A program made the translations under genes and the position numbers. The notes under the pieces were generated by a model. It saw only the letters and a program-made list of their open reading frames with translations. It was not told where the DNA came from and made no database searches. Positions 1-7,191 of a stretch of 9,108 nt of DNA are shown piece after piece. This DNA comes from Phycisphaerales bacterium (GTDB lineage: Bacteria; Planctomycetota; Phycisphaerae; Phycisphaerales; SM1A02), in assembly GCA_022447165.1 (NCBI GenBank), contig JAKVBR010000061.1:1-9108 (forward strand), given 5' to 3'. Within the stretch, counting starts at the first letter, position 1. Each line of letters opens with the position of its first letter.

Positions 1-2832
1 CCCAACCGCAACAGATGTTGCAATACCCTCAACATCTGCTCCATTTTCATTTCCATAACCAAACAAACTATCTAATGAATCTACAACGGCATATGTCTCA
101 TATGCAGAATCTGTATAAGACTCCCTATAACCAATCTTCATATACAAACCTTCAGGGAGCGGGTCATTTATCATCACAAGATGAAACCTATCTGTATCTG
201 AATCTACTGTTTCAGTAGTCATTATTGGAATCTGATGACCGGATACTGGGATGTAGTCATCTGCAATATTAAGAGATAGCACCCCCCCAATTCGCGGAGC
301 CTGTTCACCCATAATTTGAACTGCAGGATCCTGATTAATTCTCAACGTGACATCTAATTCTCCTGCTTCATGCTGTAGCCAAGTTCCATTTACTATAATT
401 CTAGACTGCTTTTCGCTATCTTCTCCTTTATCTCTTAAAGAGATTCCTCCGGGCAATTCATCCTCACCAATATGTATATCACCATTGACTGTTAATGTGC
501 CGTCAGTCAAAGCAAAGACTCCCTGAAGACCAGGAACACCTTGAAGACTTAATGCGTGACCACTTGAATCAAAGATTCGATCTGTTCCCTGCAAATCAAA
601 TGTATAGTCACCAGGACCTACAAACATATGATCAAATGGAAAATCATCACTTACGAGAATATTCGTATCTGAACGAAGAGAAAACAAAACGGATTCGTCA
701 GAAGCAGGCAAATGAGGATCCCAGTTATCTGCATCTTCAAGACTACCGCCTTCAGGATTTATCCAAGCAGTTTGTCTAGGAGAGAAAATTTTTATGCAAT
801 CTCCATCTGATTCAAGATTACCCGTTATGTATGCAGAAGAATCATGTAATGCAGCGCCTATCCCGAACTGATCCCCTGCATCTGCCCAGTCAGACCAAAG
901 TTTTGCTTTAAAAACCCAGCTAGTACCATCATGCCTCCAAAGATATGCTGAACCAGTGTCATAACCTAAATCATCATCACGTGGTGAGGTGATAAGTGCG
1001 GTGTCACCCTCTATATCTACTATGTATCCTGGAGCATCATTAGCTACATAATCAAAAGGGCTAAGCACTGCTGTAAGAACCCAATCCATGCCATCGTATT
1101 CATAAATACCTGAACCCATAACAGACCAATTACTAAAAGGGTCGCCAACGGGTGACATAATTCTATTTGTCTTTGAATCAATGTCTAAACCTTTGCTTCG
1201 CGGATGATTATGACTTGAGATTTCATTAAAGTACTTAACTCCAACTCCCACTCCAGAGGAAATATCAAAAACAGATAGAGATTCCTCAGACATAATTGCT
1301 GCTATACCATCACCCAATGCAACACTCAAGCCAAACTGTCTATCAACTTGCCCTAAGCTGCCATCGGCGATGGACTCAATGGTGTCTTCTTTCTCCCATA
1401 CTCCATTATTAAAGTGATATAAAAAAACAGCGCCGAAGTTATTTTTACTTGAGTCTTCATTCATACTCGAGTGTCCAGCAATTAGAACATCCCCAAGTAT
1501 ATCTATAGATGATGGGAAACTATTCATTTCATCGTCCCCAAATGGTATTCCTTCATCAACTGAATCTTCAAAATACCAACCGTCCCCATCATTTGCATAA
1601 ATGTCAATTACCTTGCGGGCATTCTTTCCTTCAGGTTCAACAATTGAAGTTACTGCAATTCGATTGCCATCAGTTGAATAACAAAAGTCATTGTCAAATG
1701 TTGGATATCGATTTTCTGGTAACTCAATTAACGCCTCTTCAATCCAATCATCTTTTGATGAATCATATCTATATACACACAGACCAAGGCGGATTCCGTA
1801 GTCATCGTTCCATACTGCAGATCCAGCAACTAGCACATCACCTGCTATGTCTATCCATTGCGGAAATGCCTCAACATTACCCAAATTGCCCGACCAATAT
1901 AGTTCTGTATCTGGCAATTGAATTGTCTTTAATTCAGCATTGCAGGCGCTACCTCCCTCACCACAAGAAGCATAACTACCTAAAAACACCCCACCTAGTT
2001 CAAGGCATTCATGCCAGGTATCAGTTACTACACACTCACCCCCTGCACAACAAGCCCCTGGACAATTACCAATACATCCAGACAATCCGCAAGCAAGCGC
2101 TTGACAATCTAAATCAATATAAAACTCATCTCCATTATCATAAATTCCATCTGGGTCAAAATACTCTCCATGGGAACAGTATCCGCCTGCTGCCGTTCGA
2201 AACGGAAGACAATTTCCATTGCAATCTGCTATCCAGCCTTCCCCGCATAAGCAAGTATTAGTTTGACACTGAGTGTTACTGCCCATGAAGGTATAACCTA
2301 ATTCCCAGCAATCTGATCGTGTTAACTCTGAACAAGAGTCTCCATCGCAACAAGCACCAATATTATCCAAACTCCATTCACCATAATGTTCCCAGCAGAC
2401 ACCGTCGCACGTCTGAGCATCGCATCCGTATTCTTGGCAAGCTAAAACAATAGCATTACCATTAAAAGTTCTTTGGCCGACATCGCAAATATCATCCGTT
2501 ATCCATTCAACAGGAGCACAGTTTCCATTGCAATCTGGAGCCTGCCCCTCTGGACATTCTAAAGTGCAACCTTCACATTGGTATAAATCACAATAAAACT
2601 CTTGACAATCTAAATATATATAGATGCCTGAATCTACGGGCCAATCCCTCACACCGTTATCACATATATCGTCAAAGACCCAAGCCATTGGACAACAGTT
2701 GCCATAGCAGTCTGACAACATTTGCATAGAATCATCATCATTACCACAATCACCAGCAAAACCTAAGTTCGAAAAGCACGCTAATAGAAATGCAAATGCC
2801 ATCAAAATAATTTTAAAGTTTGTGAATTTCAT
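1..2832 (-). CDS. Exported Cys-rich / FG-GAP-like beta-propeller protein, 3'-partial (944 codons visible)
   Basis: The reverse-strand frame is open from the ATG at 2830-2832 to base 1 with no stop, so the C-terminus is off the left edge. An in-frame TGA at 2848-2850 makes this the first possible ATG. Residues 1-26 form a signal peptide (basic start, hydrophobic core, FA|GD cleavage); the LLAC at 16-19 also resembles a weak lipobox. Residues 28-297 are Cys-rich, with three DC(N/Y)GNC-led repeats and two GACC-led repeats. About 300-680 looks like an FG-GAP-type propeller: GDVLVAG near 331, GDVLIAG near 447, RQFG near 498 and GDQFG near 653, with blades ending in 'GSAYLWRHDGTSW'-like strands. 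From W690 there is a WINPEGG ... NWDP ... VLF segment, followed by Gly/Asp-rich beta sequence, a pattern I associate with planctomycete surface proteins. The role is unknown; an extracellular or envelope binding or structural protein is the inference. No obvious Shine-Dalgarno precedes it. Confidence 0.88.
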   Translation of the reverse strand, partial: MKFTNFKIILMAFAFLLACFSNLGFAGDCGNDDDSMQMLSDCYGNCCPMAWVFDDICDNGVRDWPVDSGIYIYLDCQEFYCDLYQCEGCTLECPEGQAPDCNGNCAPVEWITDDICDVGQRTFNGNAIVLACQEYGCDAQTCDGVCWEHYGEWSLDNIGACCDGDSCSELTRSDCWELGYTFMGSNTQCQTNTCLCGEGWIADCNGNCLPFRTAAGGYCSHGEYFDPDGIYDNGDEFYIDLDCQALACGLSGCIGNCPGACCAGGECVVTDTWHECLELGGVFLGSYASCGEGGSACNAELKTIQLPDTELYWSGNLGNVEAFPQWIDIAGDVLVAGSAVWNDDYGIRLGLCVYRYDSSKDDWIEEALIELPENRYPTFDNDFCYSTDGNRIAVTSIVEPEGKNARKVIDIYANDGDGWYFEDSVDEGIPFGDDEMNSFPSSIDILGDVLIAGHSSMNEDSSKNNFGAVFLYHFNNGVWEKEDTIESIADGSLGQVDRQFGLSVALGDGIAAIMSEESLSVFDISSGVGVGVKYFNEISSHNHPRSKGLDIDSKTNRIMSPVGDPFSNWSVMGSGIYEYDGMDWVLTAVLSPFDYVANDAPGYIVDIEGDTALITSPRDDDLGYDTGSAYLWRHDGTSWVFKAKLWSDWADAGDQFGIGAALHDSSAYITGNLESDGDCIKIFSPRQTAWINPEGGSLEDADNWDPHLPASDESVLFSLRSDTNILVSDDFPFDHMFVGPGDYTFDLQGTDRIFDSSGHALSLQGVPGLQGVFALTDGTLTVNGDIHIGEDELPGGISLRDKGEDSEKQSRIIVNGTWLQHEAGELDVTLRINQDPAVQIMGEQAPRIGGVLSLNIADDYIPVSGHQIPIMTTETVDSDTDRFHLVMINDPLPEGLYMKIGYRESYTDSAYETYAVVDSLDSLFGYGNENGADVEGIATSVAVG
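1963..2712 (-). repeat. Two interleaved families of Cys-rich protein repeats in the exported protein
   Basis: Type A units, each starting DC(N/Y)GNC and continuing with an Asp/Gly-rich stretch and a (I/L)xLxCQ ... C ... C end, cover residues 41-86 (2575-2712), 100-142 (2407-2535) and 203-253 (2074-2226). Type B units, of the form GACC-x3/4-C-x7/8-C-x-E-L-G-x7/8-C, cover residues 159-189 (2266-2358) and 259-290 (1963-2058). The order from the N-terminus is A-A-B-A-B. Type B matches a GACC repeat I recall as common in planctomycete exported proteins. Even Cys spacing after a signal peptide suggests disulfides or metal binding (inference). The divergent A copies still share near-identical DNA at the DCNGNC core (around 2211-2230 and 2519-2538). 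Confidence 0.75.
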
Positions 2833-2977
2833 AATTAATTACTGCTCATATTCTTACTTAAATAGATGCAAATGCAATTAGTAAATACTTTAAATAATGC
2901 AATTAATCTCTTAAATTAAGATAACTTACACTAAACCAATAAAAAGCCGCCTGATATCAGATAGATAGAGCCATTTA
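2833..2977. promoter_or_regulatory. Divergent AT-rich intergenic region with imperfect direct repeat and a palindrome
   Basis: This 145-bp gap separates the divergently read exported-protein gene and NUDIX gene, so both promoters should lie here. An imperfect direct repeat occupies 2856-2880 and 2887-2905 (acttaaata...atgcaatta against actttaaataatgcaatta). A perfect 10-bp palindrome, ctgatatcag, is at 2951-2960, just upstream of the NUDIX start. Several AT-rich hexamers could act as -10 boxes, but none pairs with a convincing -35, so I do not place a promoter. An operator role for either repeat is a guess. Confidence 0.4.
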
Positions 2978-3418
2978 ATGACACAACTAAACTTTCGTTA
3001 TATCACTAGGGCAATTATCCTTAGCAATGATTACCTTTTGCTTTGCAAACAAAAACAAGGCAATTATACTTTTTTGCCTGGCGGACATATTGAATTAGGC
3101 GAATCTGCAACGCAAGCACTTGAAAGAGAAGTAAAAGAAGAGATTGGGGAAATTGTTTCTATTAAAAACTTTTCAGGGGCAATTGAAAATGCATGGGAGA
3201 ATGAGTGCGAAATTTCACTCTTCTTTGAAGTTAACCATCAACTAACTTTAGACAAAACGCCAAAACCTGCTTCACAGGATGAAATGCATCTTGAATTTTT
3301 ATGGGCAGATAAAAACTGTTTAAAGGAACAAAATTTATTGCCAAAACCCCTTATTGAAATTCTAAAAGACCCTCTAGATAAACCATTCTGGGATTCAACA
3401 ATTACACCAGGGCACTGA
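2978..3418 (+). CDS. NUDIX hydrolase (146 aa)
   Basis: A small single-domain NUDIX pyrophosphohydrolase, expected to cleave a nucleoside diphosphate linked to another group using Mg2+ or Mn2+ in the cytoplasm. The Nudix box GX5EX7REUXEEXGU runs from G36: G36, E42, R50-E51-V52, E54-E55, G57. The last position, normally bulky aliphatic, is E58. It is preceded by the usual TFLPGG strand at 31-36. The metal-binding REVKEE core is intact. A later [12 protein letters not shown] stretch and LLPKPL match the common C-terminal strand and helix of small NUDIX proteins. The substrate cannot be read from sequence. An in-frame TAG at 2966-2968 leaves ATG 2978 as the first start; only a weak GAG lies 7 nt upstream. 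It stands alone on this strand, and its last 17 bp overlap the convergent icd gene. Confidence 0.93.
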   Translation: MTQLNFRYITRAIILSNDYLLLCKQKQGNYTFLPGGHIELGESATQALEREVKEEIGEIVSIKNFSGAIENAWENECEISLFFEVNHQLTLDKTPKPASQDEMHLEFLWADKNCLKEQNLLPKPLIEILKDPLDKPFWDSTITPGH

Positions 3419-5636
3419 TTTTTTCAATAATTGAATTAAAGGTTTTGCTTGGTCTCATTGACCGACTAGCCAGATCAACTGAAGGGAAGTAATAGCCATC
3501 AATATCAACTGACTCCCCTTGAGCATCAATAAATTCTTGACAAATTATTGTTTCATTTGCCTCAAGACTTTCTGCAATTGACAAAAACTCACTTGCTAAT
3601 TCTTTGTCTTTTGTTTGACTTGCTATAGATCTAGCCCAATACATGGAAACATAGAAGTGCGATGTGCGGTTGTCTGACTCCCCTACTTTTCTTGATGGCG
3701 CTTTGTTGTTTAGCAGATATTGCGTAGTCGCATCATCAAGCGTTTCAGAAAGAAGTTTTGCTGTTTCGCAAACGCTTGTATTTGACAAGTGTTCAAATGA
3801 TGCAGCAAGTGCTAAAAACTCTCCAAGCGAATCCCATCTTAAGTGATTTTCCTTTTCAAACTGCTGGACATGCTTTGGGGCAGAACCACCCGCACCTGTT
3901 TCAAACAGTCCACCGCCATTCATGAGTGGCACAATTGAGAGCATCTTCGCACTTGTTCCAACTTCCAAAATAGGGAACAAGTCAGTTAGGTAATCTCTTA
4001 ACACATTACCAGTGACTGAGATTGTGTCTTTACCTTCACTTGCTCGATTGCATGAATAAGTGCATGCCTCTGCTGGTGACATCGTGTGGAATTCAAGTCC
4101 ATTTGTGTCATGTTCAGGCAGATACGCTTTAACTTTCTTAATGAGTTCAGCATCATGAGACCGGTGTTCATCGAGCCAAAACACAGCAGGAACCCCAGTC
4201 GCTCTTGCTCTGTTGACTGCAAGTTTGACCCAGTCTTGAATAGGGGCATCTTTTGTTTGGCACATTCGCCATATATCCCCTGCTTCTACATTATGTTCAA
4301 AGACAACTTCTCCGTTACAAGTAACAACTTTCACAACACCATCTGATGCAATCTCAAATGTTTTGTCATGTGAACCGTATTCTTCAGCTTTCTGTGCCAT
4401 TAATCCGACGTTTGAAACACTCCCCATTGTTCTTGGGTCAAACGCACCGTTTGCCTTGCAGTATTCGATCACTGCTTGATAGACCCCTGCGTAACTGTTA
4501 TCTGGAATCACTGCTTTAGTATCTTGAGTTTCACCATTTGCATTCCACATGCAACCTGAAGTGCGAATCATCGCAGGCATTGAAGCGTCAATAATGACAT
4601 CACTGGGTACATGTAAGTTTGTTATGCCCTTGTCGGAATCAACCATTGCAATTGATGGATTGTTTTCATAGATGCAAGCAATGGTTTCTCGAATCTCTGA
4701 TTGTTGTTCTGCTGGAAGGGTTGCAATCTTTGATTCAACATCGCCAAAGCCATTGTTAATATCAACTCCGAGGGCTTCAAACAAGTCCCCATACTTTTCA
4801 AACAGTTCCTTGTAAAAGACTTTGACTGCCTGACCGAAGATAATCGGATCGGACACTTTCATCATAGTCGCCTTCATATGAAGGGAGAACAAAACGCCTT
4901 TATCTTTTGCATCTGCAACTTGTTCTTCTAAAAAGGAGACAAGCTTCTGCCTGCTCATGAAAGTTGCGTCGATGACTTCGCCTTCCTGAATTGCTACGCC
5001 TTCTTTGAGTACAGATTCGTTACCATCATTGTCAATATGAACAATTGAAACTGCTGTTTCTTGTTCCATCGTTTTAGATTGTTCGTTTGAAAAGAAATCA
5101 CCTTCACTCATGTGCGAAACATGTGACTTGCTTTCACTTGACCATGCACCCATTCTGTGCGGGTGCTGGCGTGCGTATTCTTTGACTGCGCGGGGCGCTC
5201 TTCGATCTGAATTTCCTTCACGAAGCACCGGATTGACTGCTGAACCTTTAACCTTGTTGTAAGTCGCTTGAATCGTTTTCTCATCGTCGGTACGAGGTTC
5301 TTCTGGATAATCTGGAACTGCAAATCCCTTTGCTTGCAATTCTTGAATTGCAGCTTTGAGTTGTGGAATCGAGGCACTGATGTTCGGCAACTTTATGACA
5401 TTTGCCTCAGGGAGTTTGACGAGTTCACCGAGTTCAGCAAGTCCGTCACTCACACGCTGTTCTTCTGTCAAATACTCAGGGAAATGAGCAAGTATTCGCC
5501 CTGAAAGTGAGATGTCTTTGAGTTCGATGTTGATGCCAGACGACGCTGTAAACGCCCTCACAATAGGGAGAAAAGAGTAAGTTGCAAGCGCTGGAGCTTC
5601 ATCGGTGTGGGTATAGATAATCGTAGAAGTACTCAT
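3402..5636 (-). CDS. icd: Monomeric NADP-dependent isocitrate dehydrogenase
   Basis: Oxidative decarboxylation of isocitrate to 2-oxoglutarate with NADP+, a TCA-cycle step in the cytoplasm. At 744 residues this is the large monomeric type (PF03971), unrelated in length to the ~420-residue dimeric Icd. Signatures include [16 protein letters not shown] near the N-terminus, [14 protein letters not shown] at 135-148 and [16 protein letters not shown] at 161-176. As far as I recall the Azotobacter vinelandii enzyme, residues fall at the same numbers: S132, R139, R145, K255, D350, Y420, R547, D548 and D552 for isocitrate and metal, and H589, R600 and R649 for the 2'-phosphate of NADP, all present here. 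That supports NADP rather than NAD preference. An in-frame TAA at 5649-5651 fixes the ATG at 5634-5636; the Shine-Dalgarno is weak. It is the last gene of the trhO-DUF1648-icd run, 31 bp after its neighbour. Confidence 0.98.
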   Translation of the reverse strand: MSTSTIIYTHTDEAPALATYSFLPIVRAFTASSGINIELKDISLSGRILAHFPEYLTEEQRVSDGLAELGELVKLPEANVIKLPNISASIPQLKAAIQELQAKGFAVPDYPEEPRTDDEKTIQATYNKVKGSAVNPVLREGNSDRRAPRAVKEYARQHPHRMGAWSSESKSHVSHMSEGDFFSNEQSKTMEQETAVSIVHIDNDGNESVLKEGVAIQEGEVIDATFMSRQKLVSFLEEQVADAKDKGVLFSLHMKATMMKVSDPIIFGQAVKVFYKELFEKYGDLFEALGVDINNGFGDVESKIATLPAEQQSEIRETIACIYENNPSIAMVDSDKGITNLHVPSDVIIDASMPAMIRTSGCMWNANGETQDTKAVIPDNSYAGVYQAVIEYCKANGAFDPRTMGSVSNVGLMAQKAEEYGSHDKTFEIASDGVVKVVTCNGEVVFEHNVEAGDIWRMCQTKDAPIQDWVKLAVNRARATGVPAVFWLDEHRSHDAELIKKVKAYLPEHDTNGLEFHTMSPAEACTYSCNRASEGKDTISVTGNVLRDYLTDLFPILEVGTSAKMLSIVPLMNGGGLFETGAGGSAPKHVQQFEKENHLRWDSLGEFLALAASFEHLSNTSVCETAKLLSETLDDATTQYLLNNKAPSRKVGESDNRTSHFYVSMYWARSIASQTKDKELASEFLSIAESLEANETIICQEFIDAQGESVDIDGYYFPSVDLASRSMRPSKTFNSIIEKISALV

Positions 5637-5667
5637 AGATCCATCATTTTACTGCAACTTGAGCACA

Positions 5668-6171
5668 TTATCGACCCCTAAAGGCAGCGATGAAATACCA
5701 AATCATGCTCCCAAAGATTGGAATGACCAACGCAGGAATAAACCATGCCCCGAGAAGTGAACTCCCCCCATGAGCAATCTCGATAGTGTCATACACAATA
5801 GTTGTAAATGTCAGTGAAACAACTGCTGCCAAGAACCCAAGCAACTTTACGATGAGTCCATATTGATACACAGCATTTTCTTCAGTTATTTCTAGAGGCA
5901 CATTAGAAATCCAAGGCCACCTTCTTAAGAGAAGCATCCCTGGAACCATAATGAGGGTTAATGATGGGAGAAGCCAAATCATCCCCTTGTTCCCAAAGCC
6001 ATCTGCAACACCTTTGGCGTTGAAGTGAATCGGAATGGTATCGGGCAAACCTGCGTACTTCGAGATGACTAAGTAAAAACCGTACAGTAGGCCTCCAATC
6101 GCAATCACTTCAAATACAAAATCGAACATTGATTTTGGCGGTCTTACTTTTGGTCGTTTTGGATAAAACAT
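5668..6171 (-). CDS. DUF1648 domain membrane protein (167 aa)
   Basis: Integral membrane protein with about four predicted transmembrane helices, at residues ~17-37, ~64-82, ~105-127 and ~139-163. After the first helix comes the DUF1648 signature LPDTIPIHFNAKGVADGFG (42-60), with the characteristic P-x-H-F and G-x-x-D-x-x-G-x-K pattern. The first 14 residues are basic and proline-rich, which favours a cytoplasmic N-terminus. DUF1648 occurs in SdpI-type immunity proteins and in many uncharacterised membrane proteins. Here only the short DUF1648 part is seen, without a recognisable SdpI C-terminal half, so an immunity role should not be assumed. The start lies 5 bp after the trhO stop, implying co-transcription and perhaps translational coupling. 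Molecular function unknown. Confidence 0.88.
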   Translation of the reverse strand: MFYPKRPKVRPPKSMFDFVFEVIAIGGLLYGFYLVISKYAGLPDTIPIHFNAKGVADGFGNKGMIWLLPSLTLIMVPGMLLLRRWPWISNVPLEITEENAVYQYGLIVKLLGFLAAVVSLTFTTIVYDTIEIAHGGSSLLGAWFIPALVIPIFGSMIWYFIAAFRGR

Positions 6172-6176
6172 TTTGC

Positions 6177-7124
6177 TTACTTTGTGAGATGCGACTCACC
6201 ACGCTCGCGCGCAAGTTCTATTTGCTTTTGGCGTTCCATGAATCGACTTTTCTGTTCCGGTGTTGTCACATCATGACAATGCGGGCAACTCACACCTTCT
6301 TGAAAATGCTCAGAGGATTTGTCTTCGTCACAAATCGGAATTCGGCAAGCACGACACAATTCGTACTCACCAATCTCAAGGCCATGCCCAACAGAGACTC
6401 GCTCGTCAAAGACAAAGCATTGTCCATCCCACATGCTCTCTTCTTCGGGGACCTCTTCGAGATATTTCAAGATGCCACCCTCAAGATGAAAGACATCTTT
6501 AAAGCCCTGCTCTTTTAAGTACGCGGTAGATTTTTCGCACCGAATGCCGCCTGTACAGAACATCGCAACTTTAGGATTTTTGTCTTTGTCGACATTCTCT
6601 TCTACCCACGCTGGCAACTCACTAAATGATTCAATGTCCGGGTCAATTGCATTCTTAAATGTGCCAATCTTTACTTCGTAATCGTTTCGCGTATCAATGA
6701 CGATTACTTCTGGATCGCTGATAAGATCATTCCATTCTTTTGGCTTGACATAAGTGCCAACAATCTTGTTTGGGTCGATTCCATCAACACCCATTTTGAC
6801 AATCTCTTTTTTGAGCCGAACCCTTAACTTTCTAAATGGCTGCTCAACTGCATGGGATTCCTTCCAAGTCAAATTAGCTAGACGCTCGTCACTCTTAAGG
6901 TATTCAAGAACTTCTAAGACACCTTCTCTAGAGCCTGCGATGGTGGAGTTTATTCCTTCTTGAGCAAGCAATATGATGCCACGAACATCGCGCTCCTTAC
7001 AGAACTGCTCGATTGGAGATTGCATCGACTCAAAATCGTCTAGTCGAGCAAATAGATAGAAGGTGACGACAAGTAAATCGTCTGGCGAATTGTGTTTTTT
7101 TGCAGTCATTGGTTCAAGAAGCAT
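6177..7124 (-). CDS. trhO: tRNA uridine(34) hydroxylase TrhO, rhodanese family
   Basis: Member of the YceA/UPF0176 family. In E. coli TrhO hydroxylates U34 of certain tRNAs to 5-hydroxyuridine, the first step towards cmo5U/mcmo5U wobble modification. The N-terminal part (~17-110) contains the family stretch [13 protein letters not shown] (52-64). The rhodanese domain (~120-225) has VIDTRNDYE (142-150) and the catalytic loop C190-T-G-G-I-R-C196, followed by [12 protein letters not shown] and [12 protein letters not shown]. The C-terminal part has paired cysteines C257-x2-C260 and C280-x2-C283, a likely zinc site. At 315 residues it is of normal family length. An in-frame TAA at 7128-7130 bounds the start; ATG 7124 or ATG 7109 (residue 6) could be used and neither has a clear Shine-Dalgarno. 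It is first gene of the trhO-DUF1648-icd run. Confidence 0.95.
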   Translation of the reverse strand: MLLEPMTAKKHNSPDDLLVVTFYLFARLDDFESMQSPIEQFCKERDVRGIILLAQEGINSTIAGSREGVLEVLEYLKSDERLANLTWKESHAVEQPFRKLRVRLKKEIVKMGVDGIDPNKIVGTYVKPKEWNDLISDPEVIVIDTRNDYEVKIGTFKNAIDPDIESFSELPAWVEENVDKDKNPKVAMFCTGGIRCEKSTAYLKEQGFKDVFHLEGGILKYLEEVPEEESMWDGQCFVFDERVSVGHGLEIGEYELCRACRIPICDEDKSSEHFQEGVSCPHCHDVTTPEQKSRFMERQKQIELARERGESHLTK

Positions 7125-7159
7125 AGTTTAGCAGATGCATAAGTTGGTTTCTTCTGCGG

Positions 7160-7165
7160 TATAAT
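7160..7165 (+). promoter_or_regulatory. Consensus -10 box (TATAAT) for the aldehyde dehydrogenase gene
   Basis: Exact TATAAT at 7160-7165. The best -35 at standard spacing is poor (tgcata at 7136-7141, 18 bp away, 3 of 6 matches), which suggests weak basal activity or dependence on an activator. Transcription would start around 7171-7173, leaving a leader of about 20 nt before the ATG at 7192. Confidence 0.6.
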
Positions 7166-7178
7166 GGGAAGCCCATTA
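7162..7178. repeat. Perfect 7-bp inverted repeat with 3-nt spacer over -10 box and predicted start site
   Basis: TAATGGG (7162-7168), AAG (7169-7171), CCCATTA (7172-7178). The left arm shares four bases with the -10 box and the centre falls on the predicted transcription start. It could be a repressor operator or, if transcribed from further upstream, a small leader hairpin just before the Shine-Dalgarno. The repeat is seen directly; its function is inferred. Confidence 0.5.
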
Positions 7179-7181
7179 GTA

Positions 7182-7185
7182 AGGA
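7182..7185 (+). promoter_or_regulatory. Shine-Dalgarno AGGA for the aldehyde dehydrogenase gene
   Basis: AGGA within taaggaaaaaaaatg lies 6 nt before ATG 7192. It is the only strong ribosome binding site in the window and, with the in-frame TAA at 7180-7182, it fixes this start. Confidence 0.75.
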
Positions 7186-7191
7186 AAAAAA

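Larger units (their letters stand above)
7125..7191. promoter_or_regulatory. Divergent intergenic region between trhO and the aldehyde dehydrogenase gene
   Basis: This 67-bp gap must serve both directions. Signals for the rightward gene are clear: a consensus TATAAT, an inverted repeat and a Shine-Dalgarno (listed separately). I could not place a convincing promoter for leftward trhO; the complementary strand has only partial -10 matches overlapping the same inverted repeat. Confidence 0.6.

Noticed and set aside
495..779. Plus-strand 94-codon open frame
   Set aside because: It lies wholly inside the minus-strand exported-protein gene, shows no domain and has no ribosome binding site.
1509..2261. 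Plus-strand 250-codon open frame opposite the exported-protein gene
   Set aside because: Its product is rich in His, Leu, Gln and Asn with no recognisable domain, as expected for the antisense of an Asp/Cys/Gly-rich gene. The opposite strand has a continuous 944-codon frame with clear domains and a signal peptide.
3423..3435. Inverted repeat ttcaat-a-attgaa as a terminator for the NUDIX gene
   Set aside because: A 1-nt centre cannot form a stable loop, the arms are AT-rich, and it lies inside the icd coding sequence with no adjoining T run after it.
3998..5504. Several 78-89-codon open frames on both strands within icd
   Set aside because: All overlap the intact monomeric isocitrate dehydrogenase frame, whose active-site residues are all present; these are out-of-frame by-products.
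5668..6171. SdpI-type immunity protein
   Set aside because: Only the short DUF1648 part is recognisable and there is no toxin or SdpR-like regulator nearby; the neighbours are trhO and icd.
6129..6518. Plus-strand 129-codon open frame opposite trhO and the DUF1648 gene
   Set aside because: It straddles two well-supported genes on the other strand and its product has no recognisable motif.
7095..7101. Run of seven A in the trhO coding strand as a programmed frameshift site
   Set aside because: It falls near codon 9, where a shift would only destroy the protein; no downstream stimulatory structure or alternative product is evident.
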